NCBI GenBank assembly: GCA_964624465.1
Contig: CAZUZD010000240.1
Span: forward strand, 1 to 9,742
From: CAZUZD01 sp964624465
Lineage (GTDB): Bacteria; Planctomycetota; Planctomycetia; Isosphaerales; Isosphaeraceae
DNA: 9,742 bases
Direction of reading: 5' to 3'
Part shown: in pieces, positions 1-6,031 of the stretch
Layout of the letters: every line of letters begins with the position of its first letter
How positions within the stretch are numbered: position 1 is the first letter of the stretch
Notes under the pieces: generated by a model
The model's database searches: none
What the model saw: only the letters and a program-made list of their open reading frames with translations
What the model was told of the DNA's origin: nothing
Made by a program: the position numbers and the translations under genes

Positions 1-1
1 G

Positions 2-919
2 CGGTGCAACTTCGCGTTCGGGATCGTGCTGGCGTGGGCAGCGTTGGCGCGGGCTGACGAGCCATTTCCGGAGGGGCTGACGCGGTGGGCGGCGCGCGCG
101 GAGAGTCCGGTGTTTCAGGGGGCGGGAGGGGACGCCTGGGACCGGAAGATCCGGGAGCGCGGCTGGATCGCGGTTCGTGACGGGGTCTTCCACCTCTGGT
201 ACACGGGGTACAACGAGGACCGCAGCCCGACTCGCATGCTGGGACACGCCACCTCACCCGACGGCCTGCGCTGGAGCCGTGATCCGGCCAACCCCGTCTT
301 CGCAGGGTCCTGGGTCGAGGACATGTGCGTGATCTCGGACGGCGGACGGTTCCGGATGTTCGCCGAGGGCAAGGATGACGTCGCGCATCAGCTGGTCTCG
401 GCCGACGGCACCCGCTGGATCGATCGTGGGCCGCTGAGGATCCGGAGGACGAACGGGGAACCCATCGCGCCCGGGCCGTTCGGGACCCCGAGCGTCTGGG
501 TCGAGGACGGGAAGTGGTACCTGTTCTACGAGCGCGGGGATCGTGGGGTGTGGCTGGCGACGTCGACCGACCCGGAGCGGCTGGAGTGGACGAACGTCTC
601 GGATGAGCCGGTGCTGTCCTGCGGACCCCAAGCGTATGACCGCGAGGCGGTGGCCCTCAACCAGATCATCAAGCGGGATGGGGTCTACTACGCGATTTAT
701 CACGCCAATGCGCAGCGGCCGTGGGGCGACTGGACCACCTGCCTGGCCCGGTCGCGCGACCTGATCCACTGGGAGAAGGCCCCCGAGAACCCGATCGTGA
801 AGCAGAACGCATCGAGCGGGATCTTCGTCGACCCGGACGGTGACGGCCCGCTGCCACTGCGGCTCTACACCATGCACCCGGACGTGCGCGTGTACGACGC
901 CGCTCCGGCCGCGCGCTGA
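2..919 (+). CDS. Secreted GH43/GH32-type beta-propeller glycosidase-like protein (5' partial)
   Basis: Probably a secreted or periplasmic carbohydrate-active protein of the five-bladed beta-propeller superfamily (glycoside hydrolase families 32/43/62/68 and relatives). The frame is open from base 2. Its first residues (RCNFAFGIVLAWAALARA, then DEPF) look like the hydrophobic core and A-R-A cleavage site of a signal peptide, so the true start lies left of the window and the internal GTG at 26 is probably not it. The propeller pattern recurs: FHLWYTG, then HATSPDGLRWSRDP; WYLFYERGD, then LATSTDPERLEWT; YYAIYHAN, then ARSRDLIHWEKAPENPIV. Each pairs an aromatic strand with a 'D..W' turn, as blades of this superfamily do. 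Candidate acidic residues lie in VEDMCV and YDREAVALNQ, but I cannot assign the catalytic set. It could be a non-catalytic propeller. Substrate is unknown. It ends convergent with the minus-strand gene at 1058. Confidence 0.75.
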   Translation, partial: RCNFAFGIVLAWAALARADEPFPEGLTRWAARAESPVFQGAGGDAWDRKIRERGWIAVRDGVFHLWYTGYNEDRSPTRMLGHATSPDGLRWSRDPANPVFAGSWVEDMCVISDGGRFRMFAEGKDDVAHQLVSADGTRWIDRGPLRIRRTNGEPIAPGPFGTPSVWVEDGKWYLFYERGDRGVWLATSTDPERLEWTNVSDEPVLSCGPQAYDREAVALNQIIKRDGVYYAIYHANAQRPWGDWTTCLARSRDLIHWEKAPENPIVKQNASSGIFVDPDGDGPLPLRLYTMHPDVRVYDAAPAAR

Positions 920-984
920 GGGCGCCCCGGCGGACGACGGTCCTGGCAGGCCTCAGCGCGGGCTCAGCCGCGAGTGTAATGCAA

Positions 985-1016
985 ACCGGGCCCGGATCGA
1001 GTGATCCGGGCCCGGT
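985..1016. terminator. Perfect 14-bp hairpin between convergent genes, likely bidirectional terminator
   Basis: Arms 985-998 (ACCGGGCCCGGATC) and 1003-1016 are perfect reverse complements around a four-base GAGT loop. It lies 65 bases after the stop of the + glycosidase and 41 bases beyond the stop of the - gene at 1058, so it could end transcripts from both sides. On the minus strand only three T's follow the stem and on the plus strand there is none. It is therefore not a textbook U-tract terminator; it may act as a transcript 3'-end barrier. The call rests on position and stem quality. Confidence 0.6.
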
Positions 1017-1057
1017 GTCGAGGGGTCAGGTGGGCAGGATGGGTGGCGGCGTTCGCC

Positions 1058-1453
1058 TCACCACCGTGGGCCGCGAGGATACCAGCCACCGTAGCCACCA
1101 CGTCCATAGTAGGGACGCGGGCCGTAGTAGGGGCGAGGACCGTACACGTACGGGGCCGGCACGGGCGCCGGGATCCAGGGCGCCGGGGCGATGATCGGTG
1201 GCGCGACGTAGGTCGGATAGGTCCGCACCGTCGTCACCGCGTAACCGTAACCCGGGTAACCAAAACCGGGGGAGCCGTAGCCATACCCGGGTCCATAGCC
1301 GTACCCGTAAGGGTTGCCGACCCCGATGTTGACGCTGACGTTGCGGCCGCCGGGGCCATACCACTGGGCCTGGGCCGGACGGGCCCCCGGGCCGATCAGG
1401 CAGACCGCAGTCACCAGACCTGCCCAGGCCGCCGATCGCAGGACACGATTCAT
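1058..1453 (-). CDS. Small secreted Gly/Tyr/Pro-rich protein
   Basis: A 131-residue protein of unknown function, exported by a clear Sec-type signal peptide: MNRVLRS, a hydrophobic core (AAWAGLVTAVCLI), then ARPAQA with likely cleavage after residue 29 before QWYGPGG. The mature ~100 residues are low complexity. Residues 47-71 are built of G-Y and P-G-Y steps (NPYGYGYGPGYGYGSPGFGY). Residues 80-103 are rich in Pro, Ala and Val. The end repeats YGPRPYYGPRPYYGRGGYGGWYPRG. There are no cysteines after the signal peptide, and acidic residues are absent from the mature part. It resembles structural or surface-associated low-complexity proteins, but no named family is recognised. The ATG has a good ribosome site (GAGGG at 1460-1464, six bases upstream). 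The overlapping + and - frames have no export signal and look like shadows. Confidence 0.8.
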   Translation of the reverse strand: MNRVLRSAAWAGLVTAVCLIGPGARPAQAQWYGPGGRNVSVNIGVGNPYGYGYGPGYGYGSPGFGYPGYGYAVTTVRTYPTYVAPPIIAPAPWIPAPVPAPYVYGPRPYYGPRPYYGRGGYGGWYPRGPRW

Positions 1454-1467
1454 CTGACGCCCTCGCT

Positions 1468-1485
1468 CCCGGGGAGACCCCCGGG
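1468..1485 (-). other. Short hairpin in the leader of the Gly/Tyr-rich gene
   Basis: CCCGGGG (1468-1474) and CCCCGGG (1479-1485) pair perfectly around a four-base loop, immediately upstream of the ribosome site at 1460-1464. It could be a leader stem, a weak pyrK transcript end, or chance in GC-rich DNA. The rest of the 148-base gap (1454-1601) shows nothing else I can support. Confidence 0.25.
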
Positions 1486-1601
1486 CTCGTCGCGACCCCC
1501 GCTGGACCGGAACACCCGGACCCTGAGGGAGCCGCAGCAGTCACACGCGATCACGAAGGGACCGGGAACCGAGATTTGCAAGCCGGGTGCCGGCGTCGCA
1601 C

Positions 1602-2474
1602 TCAGAATACGACGGACCCGGCCGGAAAGATCGGTCCCTCGACGCAGACCCGCTTCAGGTCGGTCGAGCCGTCGGCCTGTCGGATGGGCGCGACGCAGCT
1701 GAAGCAGACGCCAAAGCCGCACGCCATGTGGTTTTCCAGCGAGAGGTCGCACGGGATTCCGGCCGCCTGCGCGATCCGGGCCGTGGCCGCCAGCATCGGC
1801 GGCGGACCGCAGGCGACGAGCTTCGAGGGGCGCCAGCCCGCCTCCAGGTCGCGCGCCAGCAGCTCGGTCACGAACCCGTGGTGCGCCCGCGAGCCGTCGT
1901 CGGTGGCCAGGGCCAGCTCGATCCCGGCCGTGGCGAAGTCGTCGAGGCCGGCGAACAGGGCGGCGGAGCGAACCCCGTAATACATGCGCACCGCGTCCGT
2001 CCGACCGGGGAACCGGGTGGCCTCCGAGCCGTACGCGGCCTCACCACGCCACCAGCGCGCGAGCGCCAGGAACGGCGTCTGGCCGATGCCACCGGCCACG
2101 AAGGCGATCGGGCCAGGCGCTTCGGGCGGCGGGCCGAAACCGTTGCCGAGCGGCCCCCAGACGTGCACGCGGTCGCCCGGCTGCTTCTGGGAAAGCACGG
2201 CCGTGCCGCGACCGAGGATCAGGTACACGACATCGAGCGTGATCGGCGTGCCCTCGACGTCACGCCCGACGTCGTAGAGGGCAAAGGGACGACCCAGCAG
2301 CGGGTCGCTGGCGCCGGGGTCGGCGGGGCGGACCATCACGAACTGGCCGGGTCGCACCGCACGGGCCAGGGCGGGAGCCTCCAGACGGATCCGATACGTG
2401 TCGTGGGCGAGCCGCTGATTTTCCAGGACGGTGACGGTGTACTGGGCCGAGCACGCGGGGGCGATGGCGTCCAA
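1602..2474 (-). CDS. pyrK: Dihydroorotate dehydrogenase B, electron-transfer subunit PyrK
   Basis: Cytoplasmic FAD/[2Fe-2S] subunit that passes electrons from dihydroorotate oxidation by PyrD to NAD+ in de novo pyrimidine synthesis. The 290 residues carry the ferredoxin-reductase layout in order. Residues 11-100 form the FAD-binding barrel, with RPGQFVMVRP (41-50) and the flavin motif RPFALYDV (62-69). Residues 122-230 form the nucleotide-binding domain, with VAGGIGQTPFLALA (126-139) and ACGPPPML (221-228). The C-terminal iron-sulfur motif is ENHMACGFGVCFSC, with Cys252, Cys257, Cys260 and Cys277 in RVCVEGPIF. The C-x4-C-x2-C-x16-C spacing and the surrounding residues are diagnostic for PyrK. 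Length is near the upper end of the usual range. The start is a TTG supported by GGAG seven bases upstream; no nearby ATG fits. No pyrD is in the window, although the two are often adjacent. Confidence 0.93.
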   Translation of the reverse strand: MDAIAPACSAQYTVTVLENQRLAHDTYRIRLEAPALARAVRPGQFVMVRPADPGASDPLLGRPFALYDVGRDVEGTPITLDVVYLILGRGTAVLSQKQPGDRVHVWGPLGNGFGPPPEAPGPIAFVAGGIGQTPFLALARWWRGEAAYGSEATRFPGRTDAVRMYYGVRSAALFAGLDDFATAGIELALATDDGSRAHHGFVTELLARDLEAGWRPSKLVACGPPPMLAATARIAQAAGIPCDLSLENHMACGFGVCFSCVAPIRQADGSTDLKRVCVEGPIFPAGSVVF

Positions 2475-2481
2475 CGGTGCG

Positions 2482-2485
2482 CTCC
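2482..2485 (-). promoter_or_regulatory. Ribosome binding site deciding the TTG start of pyrK
   Basis: On the minus strand GGAG lies seven bases before the TTG at 2474-2472. It supports that codon as the start, although TTG is the rarest of the three common start codons. Confidence 0.6.
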
Positions 2486-2539
2486 GGAAATCGGACCGGG
2501 GAAGTCGGCGGGCGCTCGGCCCGTGCCAGGCGCGGGGAG

Positions 2540-2581
2540 CGATCGCCTGCGGCGGTGGGATCCCACCGCCGCAGGCGATCG
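2540..2581 (-). terminator. Perfect 42-nt palindrome after the pseudouridine synthase gene
   Basis: Bases 2540-2560 and 2561-2581 are exact reverse complements (each arm 21 bases, centre GGGATCCC), with no spacer. In RNA this would fold into a stem of about 19 pairs with a four-base GAUC loop. It starts 32 bases past the stop of the minus-strand gene at 2614 and lies 65 bases ahead of the pyrK start, so it is well placed to end the upstream transcript or insulate pyrK. No T-run follows on either strand. A dyad-symmetric protein-binding site is the alternative, but the arm length favours an RNA hairpin. Confidence 0.6.
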
Positions 2582-2613
2582 TCAGGCCGATCGGTTCAGC
2601 GGGTCAACTCGGC

Positions 2614-4839
2614 TCAGGCGTCCCCACCCGCGGGCGGACGGTTGCGGCGAGGCTTGGGCAGCGGACGTGCCTTCGGGGATCCGTCCGGGCGCGTGCGACG
2701 GCCCTGGGGACGGTCCGGACCGGCACCACTCGCGCCGGGACCGGGCGGCGGGCCACCCTGATCCAGGCCGATGATCCGACGCCTCGGCGGCCCACCCTCA
2801 GGCGGCCCACCCGGTCCCTGAGGACGACGACCGCGGGGCCCCGGACCCGACGGCCCACCAGGCCCGGCCGGTCGCCGGTCGCGAGGACCGCCGCCGGGCC
2901 CGTCCATCTGCCGGCCGCGCGGACCACCACCGGGCCCATCCGGACGCCGGCCGCGAGGCCCATCACCCGGTCCACCCGGACCGTCCGGACGCCGGCCACG
3001 CGGGCCGTCCATCTGGGGACCGCGAGGACCACCACCCGGAGGACCGTCGAACTGGCGACCGCGGGGTCCACCCGGGGGACCATCAAATTGCCGGCCGCGC
3101 GGGCCACTGCCCGACGGACCATCGAACTGGCGACCGCGCGGGCCGCCACCAGGAGGGCCATCGAACTGACGACCGCGGGGGCCGCCCGGCGGAGGGCCGT
3201 CCATCTGACGACCGCGGGGACCACCCGGAGGGCCATCCGGACGACGACCGCGCGGGCCATCACCAGGACCGTCAAAACGACGGCCGCGCGGGCCCTCGCC
3301 GCCGGGAGGTCCGCCGGGACCACGACGGCCGGGGGGCGGCCCGTAGCCGCCGGGGCCGGCCTCCATTCCCTGTTCCTGGTCGCGCGGACGCCCCATGCCG
3401 GGACCACCCGGACCACGACGCATCCCGGGACCATCGGGGCCACGACGCATCCCAGGGCCGCCCGGACCACCGGGACCGCGGCCCATGCCGGGGCCATCAG
3501 GACCGCGACGCATGCCGGGCCCACCGGGGCCGCCGGGACCGCGTCGCATGCCGGGGCCGCCGGGGCCACGACCCCGGGGCGGGCCACCGGGGCCGCCACC
3601 GAGGAAGGGTCGGCCGCCCTGGGGAGCGCCGCTGGGCGAGCGACCGCGAGAGCCCTCGCCGCCGTCGTACAGGCGGCGCTGGGGGCGATCCCCGTAGCCG
3701 CCCTGTTCTCCCTGGTCGCGGCCGCGCGGCGGGCGAGCCCGGTCGGGGCCTCCCGGTCCGGAGGGGCCACGCTCGGGACGGCCTTCCGGGCGACGGGCGG
3801 CCGGGGCGCGATCGTCCCCCTGATCTGCGAGCCGGGGACCACGCGCCGGCGGGGCGTGACGACCGGGACCGCGGCGGGGGGCCTCATTGTTGCGGCTGCG
3901 GAAGTCGTCGCTGGCGCCGAAGCTGGCCGTCGGCACCGGCTCGCCGTTGGCGACGCGGTGCAGCAGGTCGACCTCGCGGGCCGTCAGGTGGCGGTACCCG
4001 CCGAGCTTCAGGCCCTTGACGGTGATCGGCCCGATGGCCACCCGCTGGAGGCTCATGACCTTGTGGCCGAGCTTGGCGAGCATCCGGCGCACTTCGCGAT
4101 TCTTGCCCTCGGCCAGCACCAGCTCCAGCACGGTCGCGTCGCCCTTCTTGCCCGCGATGCGGACGCGCTTGGCGCGGGCCTTGCCCTCGGCGAGCCAGAC
4201 GCCCTGCGTGAGCTGGTCGAGCGACTCGTTCGTCGGGGTACCGGCCACCAGGGCACGGTACACCTTCTCGACGCCGAACTTCGGGTGTGCCAGCCGGTTG
4301 GCTAGCTCGCCGTCGTTCATGAGCAGCATCAGGCCGACGCTCTCCTCGTCGAGCCGGCCGACGGCATAGACCCGCTCGGGCACCTCGGCGACGAGGTCGA
4401 CGACCCGGGGACGGCCGGACGGGTCGGAGTTGGTCGAGACGTAACCCTTCGGCTTGTTGACGGCGTAATAGACGTGGCGCTCGGGGGTGACGCGCTGGCC
4501 GTCGACCTCGACGCGGGAGATCGGCGTGACCTTCGAGCCCATCTCGCGGACGACGGTGCCGTCGACCGAGACGCGGCCCTGGAGGATCATCTCCTCGCAG
4601 GCGCGGCGGGAGCCGACGCCGGCGTGGGCCAGGAACTTGTGGAGCCGCTCACCCTCGGTCGGCGATTCGTCGTCACGACGGGGCCGGGGGGCGGGGCGGG
4701 GGCGAGGACTCGGACGCGCCGAGGGGCCGCCACCCGGGGGCTTGCTGCCAGGCCGGGCCGGTCGTCCTCCGGGGCCGGGTTTGCCGCGACCGGGCGGTCC
4801 CGAACGGTGTGAGGATTTCGGCGGTAGGCGGCGGGCCAT
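2614..4839 (-). CDS. RsuA/RluB-family rRNA pseudouridine synthase with a ~440-residue Gly/Pro/Arg repeat tail
   Basis: Isomerises a uridine to pseudouridine in ribosomal RNA; the exact target cannot be read from sequence, though RluB-like (23S rRNA) is the best guess. Layout: residues 1-62 are a basic Pro/Gly/Arg linker; 64-110 form the S4 RNA-binding domain (RLHKFLAHAGVGSRRACEEM then GRVSVDG); 123-295 form the catalytic domain. This has the family motif GRLDEESVGLMLLMNDGELA with the expected catalytic Asp164, then KVYRALV and the GKNREVRRMLAKLGH motif (245-259). The enzyme core ends near residue 300, the usual size of the whole family. Residues 320-741 are low-complexity RGG/GPRGR sequence with two repeat types, unlike bacterial relatives such as E. 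coli RluB. The ATG is supported by TGAGG at 4849-4853, nine bases upstream. Overlapping long frames on both strands are shadows of the repeats. Confidence 0.9.
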   Translation of the reverse strand: MARRLPPKSSHRSGPPGRGKPGPGGRPARPGSKPPGGGPSARPSPRPRPAPRPRRDDESPTEGERLHKFLAHAGVGSRRACEEMILQGRVSVDGTVVREMGSKVTPISRVEVDGQRVTPERHVYYAVNKPKGYVSTNSDPSGRPRVVDLVAEVPERVYAVGRLDEESVGLMLLMNDGELANRLAHPKFGVEKVYRALVAGTPTNESLDQLTQGVWLAEGKARAKRVRIAGKKGDATVLELVLAEGKNREVRRMLAKLGHKVMSLQRVAIGPITVKGLKLGGYRHLTAREVDLLHRVANGEPVPTASFGASDDFRSRNNEAPRRGPGRHAPPARGPRLADQGDDRAPAARRPEGRPERGPSGPGGPDRARPPRGRDQGEQGGYGDRPQRRLYDGGEGSRGRSPSGAPQGGRPFLGGGPGGPPRGRGPGGPGMRRGPGGPGGPGMRRGPDGPGMGRGPGGPGGPGMRRGPDGPGMRRGPGGPGMGRPRDQEQGMEAGPGGYGPPPGRRGPGGPPGGEGPRGRRFDGPGDGPRGRRPDGPPGGPRGRQMDGPPPGGPRGRQFDGPPGGGPRGRQFDGPSGSGPRGRQFDGPPGGPRGRQFDGPPGGGPRGPQMDGPRGRRPDGPGGPGDGPRGRRPDGPGGGPRGRQMDGPGGGPRDRRPAGPGGPSGPGPRGRRPQGPGGPPEGGPPRRRIIGLDQGGPPPGPGASGAGPDRPQGRRTRPDGSPKARPLPKPRRNRPPAGGDA
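2794..3294 (-). repeat. Thirteen degenerate GPRGR-x-x-DGP repeats coding the synthase tail
   Basis: Encodes residues 516-682 of the pseudouridine synthase. About thirteen units of mostly 12-16 residues follow the pattern GPRGR-(Q/R)-(F/M/P)-DGP-(P/G)GG, for example GPRGRQFDGPPGG. One unit (GPRGPQMD) is shortened and the last two are diverged (GPRDRRPAGP, GPRGRRPQGP). At DNA level the copies are similar but not identical, with many third-position changes, so it is an old tandem array under protein-level constraint or drift rather than a fresh expansion. Confidence 0.85.
3388..3567 (-). repeat. Six GPGGPGMRR-type repeats coding the synthase tail
   Basis: Encodes residues 425-484 of the pseudouridine synthase. 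There are six units of 9 or 12 residues ending PGMRR or PGMGR (GPGGPGMRR, GPDGPGMGR and longer GPGGPGGPGMRR forms). The unit differs from the GPRGR array further along the tail, so two separate tandem expansions built it. Residues 485-515 between the arrays are non-repetitive (RPRDQEQGMEAGPGGYG). Confidence 0.8.
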
Positions 4840-5089
4840 GGAGGCAGACCTCAGGTCGTCGGAGGAAGCGTGTGTCGGCCGGTCCGTTCCGATGGCGGCG
4901 CCCGGCAGGTTCGACGACCCCTTATCGTAGAGCTTGTGATGCGTGAATTCCAGGCCGACCGGAGTTCACGGGCTCGACACCGACCGCCGTTGCCCGCGAC
5001 GCGACACGCCCCGTAAGATGTCGCCCGGCGGGGGGATCCTCCCCACGACCGCTCCAGTTCCCCCGGAATCGCAACGAAAGGGCAGCGCC
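4840..5089. promoter_or_regulatory. Divergent intergenic region, presumed promoters for both sides
   Basis: This 250-base gap separates the divergent pseudouridine synthase and FKBP genes, so promoters for both should lie here. I see no convincing -35/-10 pair. The best -10-like hexamer on the minus strand is TACGAT at 4924-4929, without a good -35. An imperfect inverted repeat (GTGAATTCC at 4943-4951, GGAGTTCAC at 4961-4969; eight of nine positions pair) could be an operator, but is also compatible with chance. The FKBP frame is open here from 4943, but the family match starts only at 5090. Confidence 0.35.
5076..5082 (+). promoter_or_regulatory. Ribosome binding site deciding the FKBP start
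   Basis: The purine run GAAAGGG ends seven bases before the ATG at 5090. It supports that start over the GTG at 4943, which would add 49 unconserved residues. Confidence 0.6.
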
Positions 5090-5425
5090 ATGGCCGGACC
5101 GGGCACGCAGATCGAGGACGTCAAGACGGGCACCGGCCCGGCGGCGAAGAAGGGCGACCGCGTCGCCGTCCACTATGTCGGGACCCTGGCCGACGGCACC
5201 AAGTTCGACAGCTCGCGCGACCGCGGCCAGCCGTTCCAGTTCCCGCTGGGCGCGGGCTACGTGATCAAGGGCTGGGACCTGGGCGTCGCCGGCATGCAGG
5301 TCGGCGGCCTCCGCAAGCTCACGATCCCGCCCGAGGAGGGCTACGGCCCGGCCGGCACGCCCGGCGGCCCGATCCCGCCGAATGCGACGCTCCACTTCGA
5401 GGTCGAGCTGATCGGCATCAACTGA
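5090..5425 (+). CDS. FKBP-type peptidyl-prolyl cis-trans isomerase
   Basis: A minimal single-domain FKBP of 111 residues that speeds cis-trans isomerisation of X-Pro bonds in folding proteins. There is no signal peptide, so it is cytoplasmic. The domain fills the protein and the active-site pocket of the FKBP12 class is complete: Tyr29 (VHYVGTL), Phe39-Asp40 (KFDSS), Phe49 and Phe51 (PFQFPLG), Val58-Ile59 and Trp62 (GYVIKGWD), Tyr85 (EEGYGPAG) and Phe103 (LHFEVEL). The 'IPPNATLHFEVELIGI' ending is characteristic. It lacks the insert-in-flap domain of SlyD-type relatives and a metal-binding tail. Start: ATG at 5090 with GAAAGGG seven bases upstream, where homology begins. It heads a plus-strand row with the GAF-like gene 33 bases downstream and may be co-transcribed with it. 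Confidence 0.95.
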   Translation: MAGPGTQIEDVKTGTGPAAKKGDRVAVHYVGTLADGTKFDSSRDRGQPFQFPLGAGYVIKGWDLGVAGMQVGGLRKLTIPPEEGYGPAGTPGGPIPPNATLHFEVELIGIN

Positions 5426-5447
5426 CCAGCAATGAGCCCGCGTGCCC

Positions 5448-5451
5448 GGAG
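5448..5451 (+). promoter_or_regulatory. Ribosome binding site deciding the start of the GAF-like gene
   Basis: GGAG lies seven bases before the ATG at 5459. The alternative ATG at 5432, six bases after the FKBP stop, has no comparable purine run, so 5459 is preferred. Confidence 0.55.
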
Positions 5452-5458
5452 CCGCACC

Positions 5459-5905
5459 ATGCCCCAGACGACCGACCTGATCCTCCACCTCGACGCCGTG
5501 GCCGGAGCGCTGCATGCCCGCGCCGCGGGCCTCTGGCGGCTGGAGGCCGGCCGCCTGGTCCTGGTGCACTTCCGGGGCGCGCCCGACCTGCCCGAGCCGG
5601 TGGCCGTCGGCTTCACGACGGCCACCCGGTCGGTCGCGATGACCACCCAGGGGCTGGGGATCGTGCAGGCGGCCCGCGACGGCGTGGCGGCCGTCTCGAT
5701 CGCCGAGGCGCTGGAGCCGTCGACCGGATCGGGCCACTGGCTCCGGCTCTTCGGCGCCGCCCGCTCGGTCGCGGTGCCGCTCCGCGACGCCGAGGGCAGG
5801 CTGTGGGGCGTGGCCTCGGTCGCCATACCCGACCAGGACGAGCCTCCGCACCCGGAGGTGGCCCGTCGGCTCCAGCACCAGGCCCCCTCCGTCCTGGGCG
5901 ACTGA
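5459..5905 (+). CDS. Small GAF-like domain protein
   Basis: A 148-residue soluble protein that looks like a single stand-alone GAF domain, a fold that binds small molecules or acts as a redox/light sensor when fused to signalling partners. Visible pattern: an N-terminal helix (LILHLDAVAGALHARA), a first hairpin (AAGLWRLEAGRLVLVHFRG), a central helix region (ATRSVAMTTQGLGIVQAARDG), and the typical closing hairpin of GAF domains, ARSVAVPLRDAEGRLWGVASVAIPD. There are no cysteines in the domain, so covalent bilin attachment is unlikely, and no output domain is attached. The assignment rests on the fold pattern, not a signature motif. It lies between the FKBP gene and the J-like/FN3 gene on the same strand, so a shared transcript is plausible. 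Its partner and ligand are unknown. Confidence 0.7.
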   Translation: MPQTTDLILHLDAVAGALHARAAGLWRLEAGRLVLVHFRGAPDLPEPVAVGFTTATRSVAMTTQGLGIVQAARDGVAAVSIAEALEPSTGSGHWLRLFGAARSVAVPLRDAEGRLWGVASVAIPDQDEPPHPEVARRLQHQAPSVLGD

Positions 5906-6031
5906 TCCCACCGCCGCCGACGCTCGCTGGACGCGCCCCGGGACGCCGGTGAGAATGTCGACATGCCGGCGCCCGCTGGCCCGCGACCCGGGCCCTGCGT
6001 CGGTCCCCGGGACGGGGTAGGGCAAGGCGTG

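Noticed and set aside
1587..2774. A 395-codon plus-strand frame opposite pyrK
   Set aside because: It is antisense to the well-conserved PyrK reading, with no domain pattern of its own.
2794..3567. CRISPR-like periodic repeats
   Set aside because: The units are contiguous, degenerate, multiples of three, and in frame inside a coding sequence, with no unique spacers.
2604..3887. A 427-codon minus-strand frame overlapping the synthase tail
   Set aside because: A second frame of the same repeat DNA giving Val/Ala/Arg-rich sequence. The synthase frame carries the S4 and catalytic motifs upstream and runs continuously into the tail.
2431..4305. A 624-codon plus-strand frame opposite the pseudouridine synthase
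   Set aside because: Its Thr/Ala/Arg repeats are the antisense reading of the GPRGR repeats, and it also covers the conserved catalytic core on the opposite strand.
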